NCBI RefSeq assembly: GCF_040448305.1
Contig: NZ_CP148752.1
Location: forward strand, 186,001 to 250,000
Reading direction: 5' to 3'
Length of the DNA stretch: 64,000 nucleotides
Origin: Pseudomonas fluorescens
GTDB lineage: Bacteria > Pseudomonadota > Gammaproteobacteria > Pseudomonadales > Pseudomonadaceae
In this document: positions 1 to 8,390 of the stretch, piece after piece
How the letters are laid out: each line of letters opens with the position of its first letter
Position numbering within the stretch: the first letter of the stretch is position 1
Program-made: the position numbers and the translations under genes
Notes under the pieces: generated by a model
The model's database searches: none
What the model was told of the DNA's origin: nothing
Seen by the model: the letters and a program-made list of their open reading frames with translations, nothing else

Positions 1-116
1 TGTTCCTTGGCAAATTGCAGGACGCGGTGGATTTGGCTTCGCAGCAGAAGCTGATTCGCAAGTCGTTCAAGGTCAGCGATTGGGTGGCGCCGGAACTGGC
101 TGCGGCCAAGCTCTGA
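1..116 (+). CDS. C-terminal end of a probable sulfonate/taurine-type ABC substrate-binding protein (partial)
   Basis: Only the last 37 codons are present, in the frame ending at TGA 114-116. They encode a lysine-rich tail finishing SDWVAPELAAAKL. Periplasmic binding proteins of the SsuA/TauA (NMT1-like) family often end in a short segment that predicts the reader moving from helix to a free tail, and the genes that follow (a LysR regulator, a TauD-like dioxygenase) belong to sulfur scavenging. The family call rests on this context and on the amphipathic ending, not on a diagnostic motif. The 5' part lies outside the window. Confidence 0.5.
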   Translation, partial: FLGKLQDAVDLASQQKLIRKSFKVSDWVAPELAAAKL

Positions 117-140
117 ATCTTCAGTGAGCTCACTGGCCTC

Positions 141-217
141 ATCGCGAGCAGGCTCGCTCCCACACTGACCGTGTGAACACCGGAGATCCCCTGTGGGAGC
201 GGGCTTGCTCGCGAAGA
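141..217. repeat. REPIN (two inverted REP arms, GAGCAGGCTCGC family)
   Basis: Two copies of the pseudomonad REP core face each other: ATCGCGAGCAGGCTCGCTCC at 141-160 and its near reverse complement at 192-215. Each arm is itself a hairpin. The pair sits between the convergent 3' ends of the binding-protein gene and the LysR gene, where it could act as a bidirectional transcript end. Confidence 0.85.
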
Positions 218-221
218 GGCC

Positions 222-1142
222 CTAAACCGCGACGCCGATCTGCTGCCTGTCCACCGCCACCAACGTCTCGATCATCGCCCGCGCCGCCGGCGACAAGCGG
301 AACCCGGTGCGGCTGACGATCCCGCACCGCGCATTCATGCTCTCGATGTTCTGCGGCAGGTTGCGCCAGTGCAGCAGCACCAGTGAACCCTGGGCAATGT
401 CTTCAACAAACGCTTCTTCAGTCCCCACGCCAATCGCATTCGATTGCAGCACCACTTTCACCAGCGCCGGGAAATGCTCGGTCTCGATGGTCGGCGAAAA
501 GTCCACCCGTCCACTGAGGTTCGCCAGCAGTTTGCGAATGCCCGGCGGGATCATCGTGGTTGCCAGTGGGTAATCGAACATGTCGTTGGTCGACAGGCTT
601 TCCTTGGCCAGCAGCGGATGCCCGGGCCGGCAGAAAAACACACCGCGCTTGGGCGTCAGGGCCTGGGTCTGGAAGTTCGGGTCGGACTCGAAATGGCGGA
701 TGTCGGCGATGAAAAATTCGATCTCCTCACGGCTCAGCGCACGGCTGAGTTTTTCCCAGTTATCCACCTCGAAACAGGTGCGCACTTTCGGATGCGCATT
801 GATGAATTGCGCCACCGCATCCGGCACCAGTTTCACCGCCGGTGCCGGGCCGCAACCGAAGCGCAGCTCACCGGCATCAAGCTTGGTCATCTGCGTCACT
901 TCGCAGCTGAGCAACGCCGCACCCTGCACCAGGCTGCGGGCATGTTGCAGCACCACCAGGCCTTCGGGGGTGGGGCGCAAGTCCTTGTTGCCACGGTCCA
1001 CCAGCACGCAGCCGAACTCGTGTTCGAGCCCCTGAATGCTGCGGCTGAAGGCAGGCTGGGTAATGCCCATGGCCTCGGCCGCGCGCACGAAACTGCGGTG
1101 TTCGTCGAGGGCGATGAAGTAACGCAACTGGCGAAGATCCAT
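222..1142 (-). CDS. LysR-family transcriptional regulator
   Basis: A 306-residue protein. The winged-helix HTH is at the N-terminus (residues 1-60: MDLRQLRYF, then AAEAMGITQPAFSRSIQGLE), and the rest is the usual periplasmic-binding-protein-like effector domain. Two starts are possible. The ATG at 1142 begins with the family's typical MDLRQLRYF and has GGAAAAG upstream, while the ATG at 1157 has AGG directly against it, so 1142 is preferred. The gene is divergent from a TauD-like dioxygenase with a 183-bp AT-rich spacer between them. By family behaviour it probably controls that gene, and perhaps the receptor beyond, in response to a sulfur compound. The ligand is unknown. Confidence 0.9.
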   Translation of the reverse strand: MDLRQLRYFIALDEHRSFVRAAEAMGITQPAFSRSIQGLEHEFGCVLVDRGNKDLRPTPEGLVVLQHARSLVQGAALLSCEVTQMTKLDAGELRFGCGPAPAVKLVPDAVAQFINAHPKVRTCFEVDNWEKLSRALSREEIEFFIADIRHFESDPNFQTQALTPKRGVFFCRPGHPLLAKESLSTNDMFDYPLATTMIPPGIRKLLANLSGRVDFSPTIETEHFPALVKVVLQSNAIGVGTEEAFVEDIAQGSLVLLHWRNLPQNIESMNARCGIVSRTGFRLSPAARAMIETLVAVDRQQIGVAV

Positions 1143-1217
1143 ATGCTTTTCCGGCATCCTAAAAATAGCTCGAAGGCATTTGCGACGAGGGTTGACTGAG
1201 GTTTTAAATGCAAGCTC

Positions 1218-1233
1218 TTATTCCGTCAACGAA
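1218..1233. promoter_or_regulatory. Candidate sulfur-regulon operator in the LysR/dioxygenase divergent promoter
   Basis: The stretch TTATTCCGTCAACGAA is nearly the same as a motif upstream of the hydrolase gene at 7682 and of tcyA at 57273. It is followed by a second AT-rich imperfect dyad (TCTATT AGATCT AAATAG, 1245-1262). The match between these places is seen directly. Binding by CysB/Cbl or by the adjacent LysR protein is inference. Confidence 0.45.
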
Positions 1234-1325
1234 GCATTAAGATATCTATTAGATCTAAATAGAATATATATAGAGCAGTGTTTCGCGGCCGGTTCAACCG
1301 CAAGCAGTCTGATGAGGGTCTACCC

Positions 1326-2246
1326 ATGAGCAATGCCGCTTTCGCAGTACAACCCGCTGTTCACGCGCTTGAAATCCATCCGGTGGCCGGTCGCATCGGT
1401 GCCGAAATCCGTGGCGTACAGCTTTCGGGCGAGCTGGATGCCGCCACTGTTGAAGCCATTCAACAGGCACTGCTGCAATACAAAGTGATCTTCTTCCGCG
1501 AGCAGACCCAGCTCGACGATCAGCGTCAGGAGGCGTTCGCCCACCTGCTCGGCGAACCTGTTGCACACCCGACCGTACCGGTGCGCGAAGGCACGCGTTT
1601 TCTGCTGGAACTGGACGGTGCCGAGGGCCAGCGAGCCAGCTCGTGGCATACCGACGTGACCTTCGTCGAGGCCTACCCCAAAGCTTCGATCCTGCGCTCG
1701 GTGGTGGCCCCGGCTTTCGGCGGCGACACCCTGTGGGCCAACACCGCCACTGCCTATGACGGGTTGTCGGCGGAGCTGCGTGAGCTGACCGACAAACTGG
1801 TCGCCGTGCACAGCAATGAATACGACTACGCCGGCACCCGGCCTGACGTCTCGGCCGAGAAGCTGGAGCGCTATCGCAAGATCTTCACTTCGACCGTCTA
1901 CGAGACCGAACACCCGGTGGTCCGCGTGCACCCGCTCAGCGGTGAGAAAAGCCTGTTGCTGGGGCATTTCGTCAAGCGCATCAAGGGCTATTCCCAGGCT
2001 GATTCGACGCACCTGTTCGGCCTGCTGCAAAGCCATGTGATCCGCCAGGAAAACATCGTGCGCTGGCGCTGGAAGGCTGGTGATGTGGCGATCTGGGACA
2101 ACCGCTCCACCCAGCATTACGCGGTTGATGACTACGGGACCCAGGACCGCATCGTGCGGCGGGTGACGCTCAAGGGTGAAGTGCCGGTGGGTGTGAACGG
2201 GCAGGTCAGCCAGACGGTGAAAGGGCCGGATATCGAAGGCGTCTGA
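1326..2246 (+). CDS. TauD/TfdA-family Fe(II)/2-oxoglutarate dioxygenase (sulfonate or sulfate-ester desulfonation)
   Basis: A 306-residue protein of the TauD/AtsK family, which uses Fe(II) and 2-oxoglutarate to hydroxylate the carbon next to sulfur and so release sulfite or sulfate. The first metal pair is seen as W-H-T-D-V-T-F in the N-terminal half, and the distal His-containing QHYAVDDY motif and Arg lie near the C-terminus (GDVAIWDNRSTQHYAVDDY). A GAGGG ribosome-binding site lies about 8 nt before the ATG at 1326, so an upstream in-frame start at 1278 is not needed. It is a paralogue of the tauD at 48392. Placed between a LysR gene and a TonB-dependent receptor, it is probably specific for a larger substrate such as an alkylsulfonate or alkyl sulfate ester; the exact substrate cannot be read from sequence. 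Confidence 0.9.
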   Translation: MSNAAFAVQPAVHALEIHPVAGRIGAEIRGVQLSGELDAATVEAIQQALLQYKVIFFREQTQLDDQRQEAFAHLLGEPVAHPTVPVREGTRFLLELDGAEGQRASSWHTDVTFVEAYPKASILRSVVAPAFGGDTLWANTATAYDGLSAELRELTDKLVAVHSNEYDYAGTRPDVSAEKLERYRKIFTSTVYETEHPVVRVHPLSGEKSLLLGHFVKRIKGYSQADSTHLFGLLQSHVIRQENIVRWRWKAGDVAIWDNRSTQHYAVDDYGTQDRIVRRVTLKGEVPVGVNGQVSQTVKGPDIEGV

Positions 2247-2254
2247 GCCGACGC

Positions 2255-2332
2255 TATCGCGAGCAGGCTCGCTCCTACAGGGGATCTTCGGAGTTCACAG
2301 GACCAGTGTGGGAGCGAGCCTGCTCGCGATGG
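2255..2332. repeat. REPIN (GAGCAGGCTCGC family)
   Basis: Arms at 2255-2279 (tatcgcgagcaggctcgctc) and 2306-2332 (gtgtgggagcgagcctgctc, then gcgatg) face each other across about 27 bp. The repeat lies just after the dioxygenase stop and before the receptor start, so the two genes may not be a simple operon. Confidence 0.85.
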
Positions 2333-2380
2333 CGGCCTATCAAGCAACAAAGAATTTACTTTGATCGGGAACCCCGCCTT

Positions 2381-4741
2381 ATGAGTCCGTTGCACGTCGC
2401 TTCAACCTCTTCACCCCAACGGCTCAAACGCCTGCCACTGGCCTTGTTGCTGGCAGGCAGCGCCAGTTGGAGCCAGGGCTATGCGGCCGAAAGCACGCCC
2501 CCTGAAACCACTCCCAAAAAAACCGCCACGGCCGACAGCGCGCAATTGGAAACCGTGACGGTCACCACTCGCCGCCGCGAAGAAAGTTCGCAGGATGTGC
2601 CGACGCCCATGAGTGTGGTCAGCGGCCAGACCCTGGAAATCCAGCGGGTCTATCGCATCCAGGATCTGCAGCAGCTGGTGCCCAGCGTCAACGTCGCCTA
2701 CATGCATGCGCGCCAGTCCAGCGTGTCGATCCGTGGCCTGGGCAACAACCCGGCCAGCGATGGCCTGGAAGGCAGTGTCGGCCTGTACATCGACAACGTT
2801 TACCTGGGCCGCCCCGGTATGGCCGTATTCGACCTGATGGACATCGAGCAGCTCGAAGTGCTGCGCGGTCCGCAGGGCACCTTGTTCGGCAAGAACACCA
2901 CCGCCGGCGTGATCAACATCAGCACCCGCGCGCCGACCTTTACCCCTGAACGCAGCATCGAATCTTCGGTGGGCGAGGACGGCTACTTCCAGACCAAGGG
3001 CACGATTTCAGGCCCGCTGAATGACGAGCTGGCGGGACGCTTTTCCGCGTATCGCACCCGTAGCGACGGTGATATCAAGAATGAATTCGACGGCCACGAG
3101 TTGAACGGCGGCTCGCGCGATGGCTTCCGTGGTCAGTTGCTGTTCAAGCCCAACGAGTCATTCAGCCTGCGCTGGATCGGCGACTACAACGAAGAAGATT
3201 CCAGCGCCGGCACCCGTGTGTTGTTCAACACCGGCCCGACCATCAATGGCACCAATCTTTACCAGCGCCGGGCCAATGCGGCGGGTGCGACACTGGTTGA
3301 CGGCACGCACCGCAAGGTCAATCTGAACAACGAACAGCACGTCACCGTGCATCAGGGCGGTACTTCGGTCGAGGCCAACTGGACGCTACCGAGCGACTTC
3401 ACCCTGACCTCCATCAGCTCCTATCGCTGGTGGAATTTTACCCCGCGCAATGATGACGGCCTGAACGTCTCCACCTTCTTCAATGCCGGGGTTTCGGTGG
3501 AGGATAAGCAGTATTCCCAGGAGTTTCGCCTGGCATCGCCTACCGGCGGACTCTTCGATTACGTGCTCGGTGCTTATTACTTCGGCTCCGATCTGGACAA
3601 CAAATCCTTCGCCTTTTACGGCCCGCAAGCGGACATCTGGAACGGCACGCCCAACGGTGCATTGAACAACATCGACAGTGTCGGCAACGGTCATATCGAA
3701 ACCAACAGTTTCGCGCTGTTCGCCCAAGGCACCTGGCACCTGACTGAACGCCTGGATTTCACTGCCGGGTTGCGCGGCACCTATGAGGAGAAAAACGCCA
3801 GGGTGACCCGTGATGCACCGGCCGGTGGTGCAGCGGTCACCGGTGCGGCGGCCGCGGCACGACGTGCTCGCGCCGGCGTCTTCGATTCCGGCGATCTGAA
3901 CCAGTACAGCTCCAGTCCCTCGGGCCTGTTGAACCTTAGCTACCGCCTCACCGACGACCTGCTCACTTACGCCACGTTGTCCCATGGCGAAAAATCCGGT
4001 GGGGTCAACCTGGCCGTCGGCACGGCGCCGGTGGCCGGTGCCGACTCGCTGCTGATCGGCACCGAGCGCGCCAACAACGCCGAACTCGGTTTCAAGAGCA
4101 CCCTGTGGGAGCGTCGCCTGCAACTCAACGCCAACCTGTTCTGGACCCAGGTCAACGGCTATCAGACCAACGCCTACGACGACGTCAATCGCGTGCAATA
4201 CCTGACCAACGCCGGCTCCGTGCGCTCCCGCGGCGTGGAGTTCGAAAGCACCCTGATCCCGCTGCGTGGCCTGACGCTGAACATCAATGGCTCGTACAAC
4301 GACGTCAGCTACCTCTCGTACAAGGACGCGCCGTGCCCGCCGGAAGTCAGCCTGGCGCCGGGCGCTCCGGCGTCCTGCGACCTCAGCGGCCATCAAGTGG
4401 TGGGCGCCTCGAAATGGATCGGCAACGCCAATGGTGAATACAAATGGAACCTGAGCAACGGCTTCGAAGAGTACGTCACCGCCAGCTATGCGTTCCGCTC
4501 CAAGGCGGTGGGCACGGTGGAAGATTCCGACTTCGGGCAGATCCCGAGTTATGCGGTGGTCAACCTGTCCACCGGCCTTCGCGGCGACTTCAACCAGGGG
4601 CAGTGGGACGTTTCGCTGTGGCTGAAAAACGCCTTCGACAAAACCTACTACACGACGCTGTGGACGGCCGCGAACGGCGGGTATGAAGGCCTGCTTGCCA
4701 CGCCTCGGACATTGGGTCTGACCGGTCGATATGACTTTTGA
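2381..4741 (+). CDS. TonB-dependent outer-membrane receptor
   Basis: A 786-residue protein. It has a signal peptide (hydrophobic LPLALLLAGSASWSQGYA), then a TonB-box-like ETVTVTTRRR. The plug domain follows (QDVPTPMSVVSGQTLE, SVSIRGLGNNPASDG, DIEQLEVLRGPQGTLFGKNT, AGVINISTR). The C-terminal beta-barrel ends in the aromatic TGRYDF typical of OMP assembly signals. ATG 2381 is chosen because translation from upstream would put the REPIN and leader in front of the signal peptide. The neighbouring dioxygenase and the tonB-exbBD operon suggest it imports a sulfur-containing organic compound rather than a siderophore. No Fur box was recognised upstream. Substrate specificity is inferred from context only. 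Confidence 0.93.
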   Translation: MSPLHVASTSSPQRLKRLPLALLLAGSASWSQGYAAESTPPETTPKKTATADSAQLETVTVTTRRREESSQDVPTPMSVVSGQTLEIQRVYRIQDLQQLVPSVNVAYMHARQSSVSIRGLGNNPASDGLEGSVGLYIDNVYLGRPGMAVFDLMDIEQLEVLRGPQGTLFGKNTTAGVINISTRAPTFTPERSIESSVGEDGYFQTKGTISGPLNDELAGRFSAYRTRSDGDIKNEFDGHELNGGSRDGFRGQLLFKPNESFSLRWIGDYNEEDSSAGTRVLFNTGPTINGTNLYQRRANAAGATLVDGTHRKVNLNNEQHVTVHQGGTSVEANWTLPSDFTLTSISSYRWWNFTPRNDDGLNVSTFFNAGVSVEDKQYSQEFRLASPTGGLFDYVLGAYYFGSDLDNKSFAFYGPQADIWNGTPNGALNNIDSVGNGHIETNSFALFAQGTWHLTERLDFTAGLRGTYEEKNARVTRDAPAGGAAVTGAAAAARRARAGVFDSGDLNQYSSSPSGLLNLSYRLTDDLLTYATLSHGEKSGGVNLAVGTAPVAGADSLLIGTERANNAELGFKSTLWERRLQLNANLFWTQVNGYQTNAYDDVNRVQYLTNAGSVRSRGVEFESTLIPLRGLTLNINGSYNDVSYLSYKDAPCPPEVSLAPGAPASCDLSGHQVVGASKWIGNANGEYKWNLSNGFEEYVTASYAFRSKAVGTVEDSDFGQIPSYAVVNLSTGLRGDFNQGQWDVSLWLKNAFDKTYYTTLWTAANGGYEGLLATPRTLGLTGRYDF

Positions 4742-4748
4742 ACGGCAC

Positions 4749-4783
4749 AAAAAAACCTGCGGCTTTCCGGGGAAAACCGCAGG
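4749..4783 (-). terminator. Rho-independent terminator for the small exported protein gene
   Basis: A stem pairs CCTGCGGCTTTCC with GGAAAACCGCAGG (one mismatch). On the minus strand it is followed by a run of seven T (A-run 4749-4755 on the plus strand). It lies directly after the 3' end of the minus-strand gene at 4795 and also separates it from the convergent receptor gene. Confidence 0.8.
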
Positions 4784-4794
4784 AGGAAATCGCC

Positions 4795-5106
4795 TCAGTT
4801 GCCGGTGATCAATACGCAGGTTTGGGCTTTACAACCCTTGCCGGTACTCAGTGAAACGAACCTGATGACCGCTTCGGGTGTGGAGGTGGAAAAGGTGAGG
4901 GTTGCGTCTTTGAAGTCCTGGGTCTGAAAGCGCTCATCCGGCAATACGACACCTTTCCATTTTCCCTGGAAGACGTTGATCGGGTAGCTGGTCTTGTTTC
5001 TGATCTCGAGTTCAATCGCTCCCGTGTCCTTGGGGGTGGCCGCAAAAATCGAGAGTGGCGCCAGTAACAGCGCCATGCAGATCAATGGCCGGGTAGTGAA
5101 TGTCAT
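4795..5106 (-). CDS. Small exported protein of unknown function
   Basis: A 103-residue protein with a clear Sec signal peptide (MTFTTRPLICMALLLAPLSIFA, cleavage after AFA-like SIFA). The mature part is about 80 residues and beta-rich (IELEIRNKTSYPINVFQGKW, ATLTFSTSTPEAVIRFVS), with two Cys near the end (KGCKAQTC) that could form a disulfide in the periplasm. It is convergent with the receptor gene and has its own terminator. No family was recognised. Functional link to the sulfur genes is possible but unsupported. Confidence 0.75.
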   Translation of the reverse strand: MTFTTRPLICMALLLAPLSIFAATPKDTGAIELEIRNKTSYPINVFQGKWKGVVLPDERFQTQDFKDATLTFSTSTPEAVIRFVSLSTGKGCKAQTCVLITGN

Positions 5107-5480
5107 GGGTACTCATCCTGAGTTGATTGATTGGTGTGGGTACATCGCTTGTCGTTCTAAAACGGGCGGTGGCGCTTTAGCAATGTTGCGGTTGTAAGGG
5201 GGCATGTGCGTTTGCCGAAAACGGCCAAAAAGCATGCCTGCCGAGAATATTTTCCATGCCTTGTAAGCATGTGGTTGCAGGCCCCTGGCCAGACGCCTTG
5301 CGGAATCAGGCGTGCAGCCATTCGAACATTTCTGTTATTCGTTTTGGTTCTATTTTCAACTTTAAAAATTACTTTCGGGGATAAGCGTGCCGACCAATGA
5401 TTCACCCAGCGACCTGTCGTGTGGGGGATGTTGAGCACGATGTTTCGCTAATCCGCAAAGAGACCGCAGGGAGTTAAACA
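5107..5480. other. Intergenic region before the tonB operon
   Basis: 374 bp with no convincing gene. Its right half (5320-5400) is AT-rich (runs of T and TTTAAAAATTAC) and probably holds the tonB promoter. A dyad matching the classic Fur box was looked for by eye and not found. Confidence 0.5.
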
Positions 5481-6290
5481 ATGGGCAATGTCCAGACCGC
5501 CGCCGGTGCACATGAAGTGCTGTGGCGCCAGGCACCCGGTGGTGAGTTGGTCGACCTCGGCCGACCGCATCGGGTGCCCTTGGGCCAGTTGCGTTTGCAG
5601 CGTGCACCCAAAGACGTCCTTCGCCGACGGGAAGCGATCGTGCTGGGCGTGCTGGCGTTGCTGGTGCATGGCGCGGTGATCTTTTGGGTCAATCAGCAAC
5701 CGACCACCGTGCTGCCCATCGTGCCACCGCAGATTCCGCCGATGACCATCGAGTTCTCGCGTCCGGCGCCACCGGTGGTCGAGCCGCCGCCACCGCAACC
5801 TGTCCAGCCTGTGGTGGAGCCGCCTGCGCCCGTGGAAGACGAACTGGCGGTGAAACCACCTCCACCGAAGCCGGTTCCCAAGCCCAGGCCGGTGGCCAAA
5901 CCGATACCGAAACCGGCACCAAAAGCCGTTGAACAACCACCTGCGCCGCCACAACCGGCAGCGCCTGTCGCGGCCCCGGCGCCACCTGCACCGCCGGCGC
6001 CCGCACCTGTGACACCAGCCTCGGCCACCGCCGGTTACTTGAAAAACCCGGCGCCGCAATACCCGTCACTGGCCCAGCGTCGCGGCTGGGAAGGCACGGT
6101 GTTGTTGCGCGTGCAGGTGCTGGCCAGCGGTAAGCCCGGCGAGATCCAGCTCCAGAAAAGCAGCGGTCGCGATGCACTCGACGAAGCCGCGCTGAATGCA
6201 GTGAAACGCTGGAGTTTCGTGCCGGCCAAGCAGGGCGATGTCGCCCAGGACGGCTGGGTCAGCGTGCCCATCGATTTCAAGATTCATTAA
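5481..6290 (+). CDS. tonB: TonB energy-transducing protein
   Basis: A 269-residue protein. A roughly 50-residue N-terminal cytoplasmic extension precedes the single membrane anchor (residues about 51-71, AIVLGVLALLVHGAVIFWV). A long Pro/Val/Glu/Lys-rich periplasmic spacer spans about 75-175, and the C-terminal TonB domain has YPSLAQRRGWEGTVLLRVQV and DEAALNAVKRWSFVPA. GGGAG precedes the ATG. The N-terminal extension is longer than in E. coli TonB but is known from pseudomonad TonB proteins. It forms an operon with exbB and exbD, and the nearby TonB-dependent receptor is its natural partner. Confidence 0.93.
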   Translation: MGNVQTAAGAHEVLWRQAPGGELVDLGRPHRVPLGQLRLQRAPKDVLRRREAIVLGVLALLVHGAVIFWVNQQPTTVLPIVPPQIPPMTIEFSRPAPPVVEPPPPQPVQPVVEPPAPVEDELAVKPPPPKPVPKPRPVAKPIPKPAPKAVEQPPAPPQPAAPVAAPAPPAPPAPAPVTPASATAGYLKNPAPQYPSLAQRRGWEGTVLLRVQVLASGKPGEIQLQKSSGRDALDEAALNAVKRWSFVPAKQGDVAQDGWVSVPIDFKIH

Positions 6291-6334
6291 ACCGAAACCA
6301 ATTTCGCGCGAAACGTTTACACGAGGAATACACC

Positions 6335-7060
6335 ATGACGTTACTGGCCTCTCCACTTGAATCCATCGAAAGCGCGGTGATCTGGCTGCTGGTGGTTTTT
6401 TCCGTCGCGACCTGGGGTCTGGCATTGCTCAAGGGCGTGCAGTTCGGTCGCCTCAAGGCACAGGATCGAAAGTTTCATCAACAGTTCTGGGCCGCTTCGA
6501 GCCTCGACTCGGCGGCCGAACTGAGCGAAACCCGACCCGGAGCGGCAGCCCGGGTTGCACAGGCCGGTTATGCGGCAATCCAGGTGGGCGAGGCGCCGCA
6601 GGCGGCGGACTTGAGCCAGGCGATCAATCATCAGGATCGTCTGGAGCGTGCCTTGCGTCAGCAGATCGTGCGTGAGCGCCGGTCGCTGGAAACCGGGTTG
6701 GCGGTGCTCGCGAGCATTGGCAGCACCTCGCCGTTCATTGGTTTGTTCGGCACGGTGTGGGGAATCATGGAAGCGTTGAAAGGCATCAGCGCGGCAGGCT
6801 CGGCAAGCCTTGAAACGGTCGCCGGACCGATTGGCGCGGCACTGGTCGCCACCGGTGTAGGGATCGCCGTCGCGGTGCCGGCGGTGCTGGTTTACAACTA
6901 TTTTTTACGTCGTTTGAAACTGACGGCGGCGGACCTGGATGACTTCGCCCATGACTTCTACAGCCTGGCGCAGAAGAGTTCGTTCCGCGTACTGATCCAC
7001 TCGACGGCGCACAAGGTGGCAGCCCAGGGCAATGCGCAGAAAGTGAAGGAGGCGTCCTGA
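6335..7060 (+). CDS. exbB: ExbB-type proton channel subunit (MotA/TolQ/ExbB family)
   Basis: A 241-residue inner-membrane protein. The first membrane segment is at residues 10-30 (SAVIWLLVVFSVATWGLALL), followed by a cytoplasmic loop (ALRQQIVRERRSLETGLAVL). Two more segments carry the family signature (ASIGSTSPFIGLFGTVWGIM and GPIGAALVATGVGIAVAVPA). With ExbD it forms the proton channel that energises TonB. The start has GAGGAA nine bases upstream. It follows tonB by 44 bp and precedes exbD by 1 bp. Confidence 0.93.
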   Translation: MTLLASPLESIESAVIWLLVVFSVATWGLALLKGVQFGRLKAQDRKFHQQFWAASSLDSAAELSETRPGAAARVAQAGYAAIQVGEAPQAADLSQAINHQDRLERALRQQIVRERRSLETGLAVLASIGSTSPFIGLFGTVWGIMEALKGISAAGSASLETVAGPIGAALVATGVGIAVAVPAVLVYNYFLRRLKLTAADLDDFAHDFYSLAQKSSFRVLIHSTAHKVAAQGNAQKVKEAS

Positions 7061-7061
7061 T

Positions 7062-7463
7062 ATGGCCTTCTCCACGCAAGACACCGATGAGGTGCTCAGC
7101 GAGATCAACGTGACGCCGCTGGTGGATGTGATGTTGGTGCTGCTGGTGGTGTTCATCGTCACCGCACCGCTGCTGACCAACGCGATACCGATCAACCTAC
7201 CCAAGACCGAAGCGGTGGCGCCGGTGGAACAGAAAGACCCGTTGGTGGTGAGCATCGACGGTGCCGGCAAACTGTTTATCAACAAGGACGAGATACAACC
7301 GGACTTGCTGGAGTTCAACCTCAAGTCGGCGAAGGCCAAGGACCCCGAGGTGCGCGTGCAGTTGCAGGCGGACGATGGGGTGAATTACGGCGAAGTGGCG
7401 CGGGCCATGGCGTCGATTGAACGGGCAGGGATTACCAGGTTGTCGGTGATTACTGCGCGTTAA
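7062..7463 (+). CDS. exbD: ExbD-type biopolymer transport protein
   Basis: A 133-residue protein. It has a short cytoplasmic N-terminus, then one membrane helix with the conserved Asp (INVTPLVDVMLVLLVVFIV), then a periplasmic domain ending ARAMASIERAGITRLSVITA. The Asp in LVDVML is the proton-carrying residue of the family. It is separated from exbB by a single base and uses GGAGG inside the exbB 3' end as ribosome-binding site. It completes the TonB-ExbB-ExbD operon. Confidence 0.93.
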   Translation: MAFSTQDTDEVLSEINVTPLVDVMLVLLVVFIVTAPLLTNAIPINLPKTEAVAPVEQKDPLVVSIDGAGKLFINKDEIQPDLLEFNLKSAKAKDPEVRVQLQADDGVNYGEVARAMASIERAGITRLSVITAR

Positions 7464-7480
7464 CAGATTTTCGTTTTCCG

Positions 7481-7515
7481 GGGCCGTCTCCTTGGCAGGG
7501 TGCGGCCCTTTTTTT
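7481..7515 (+). terminator. Terminator of the tonB-exbB-exbD operon
   Basis: A stem of GGGCCG (7481-7486) with CGGCCC (7503-7508) is followed by seven T. It lies 18 bp after the exbD stop. Confidence 0.8.
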
Positions 7516-7544
7516 GCCTCGATTTTCGCGAACACCGCAGTACC

Positions 7545-7638
7545 CCTGTGGGAGCGAGCCTGCTCGCGATGGCATCTTCAAATTCAACATCAAGGGTGGC
7601 TGATCCATCGCTTTCGCGAGCAAGCCCGCTCCCACAGT
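7545..7638. repeat. REPIN (GAGCGAGCCTGCTCGC family)
   Basis: Inverted arms CTGTGGGAGCGAGCCTGCTC (7546-7565) and GCGAGCAAGCCCGCTCCCAC (7616-7635) are separated by about 50 bp. It follows the exbD terminator. Confidence 0.85.
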
Positions 7639-7681
7639 TGACGGTGGTTTATATTCGATATGAGTCTTAATAAATAGCTTC

Positions 7682-7700
7682 TTATTCCTTAACGAATATA
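7682..7700. promoter_or_regulatory. Candidate sulfur-regulon operator before the hydrolase gene
   Basis: TTATTCCTTAACGAATATA is an imperfect dyad (TTATTC / GAATA) about 55 bp before the hydrolase start. It closely matches sequences upstream of the TauD-like gene (1218) and of tcyA (57273). CysB-type control is an inference from the company it keeps. Confidence 0.5.
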
Positions 7701-7753
7701 AATCCTCTCCCTATACTCGACCGGGAACAGACACGCAGCAGGAGAGCTCCCCC

Positions 7754-8335
7754 ATGCGCAACGAATCAATTCGCTACCTGATTGTGCCGGGCTGGCAAGG
7801 ATCGCCAGAAGATCATTGGCAAAGCCACTGGCAGAACAGCCTGCCGAACAGCGCACGGGTGGAACAGGCCGACTGGCTGACGCCGCGCCGTGAAGACTGG
7901 GTCGCGGCGCTGGCCGAGGCGATTACCGCCGACAGCACACCGGTGATTCTCATTGCCCACAGCCTGGGTTGCATCACCGTCGCCCATTGGGCGGCGAGCG
8001 CCCCCGTGCAGTTTTTGCGTCAAGTGCGCGGCGCCTTGCTCGTCGCGCCGGCAGACGTCGAACGCCCGGCCTGCGCGCCGGCCTTGCGCAACTTCGCGCC
8101 GATTCCGACGGATCTGCTGCCATTCCCGAGCCAGATCGTCAGCTCCGACAACGACAGCGCCGTCAGTGCACCGCGAGCCTTGGAACTGGCGCGCCACTGG
8201 GGCGCCGAAGCGGGGATTCTGGCGGGGGCAGGGCATATCAACGTGAAGTCCGGTCACCAGCGTTGGGAGCAGGGTTTTGCCTATCTCTATCGCCTGCAAA
8301 ACCGCATGGAACACCACGCCCTGCGCCGCGCTTGA
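7754..8335 (+). CDS. RBBP9/YdeN-type serine hydrolase (alpha/beta fold)
   Basis: A 193-residue protein. The N-terminal strand and oxyanion motif VPGWQGSPEDHWQ, the nucleophile elbow AHSLGC (Ser70), a late Asp in SSDNDSAV and the catalytic His in GAGHIN make a complete triad of the RBBP9/YdeN family. The natural substrate of these small hydrolases is usually unknown. A GGAGAG ribosome-binding site precedes the ATG. The gene is 55 bp ahead of the sigma54-activator-like gene and behind a sulfur-type operator candidate, so a role in handling an organosulfur ester is a reasonable guess but unproven. Confidence 0.88.
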   Translation: MRNESIRYLIVPGWQGSPEDHWQSHWQNSLPNSARVEQADWLTPRREDWVAALAEAITADSTPVILIAHSLGCITVAHWAASAPVQFLRQVRGALLVAPADVERPACAPALRNFAPIPTDLLPFPSQIVSSDNDSAVSAPRALELARHWGAEAGILAGAGHINVKSGHQRWEQGFAYLYRLQNRMEHHALRRA

Positions 8336-8390
8336 ACACTTTTTTTATTTAACGCCCCCGTCTCCCGGCGGTTTTGGGCGGGAGTCTGCC

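Noticed and set aside
5320..5400. Fur box before tonB
   Set aside because: The region is AT-rich, but no dyad close to the Fur consensus was found.
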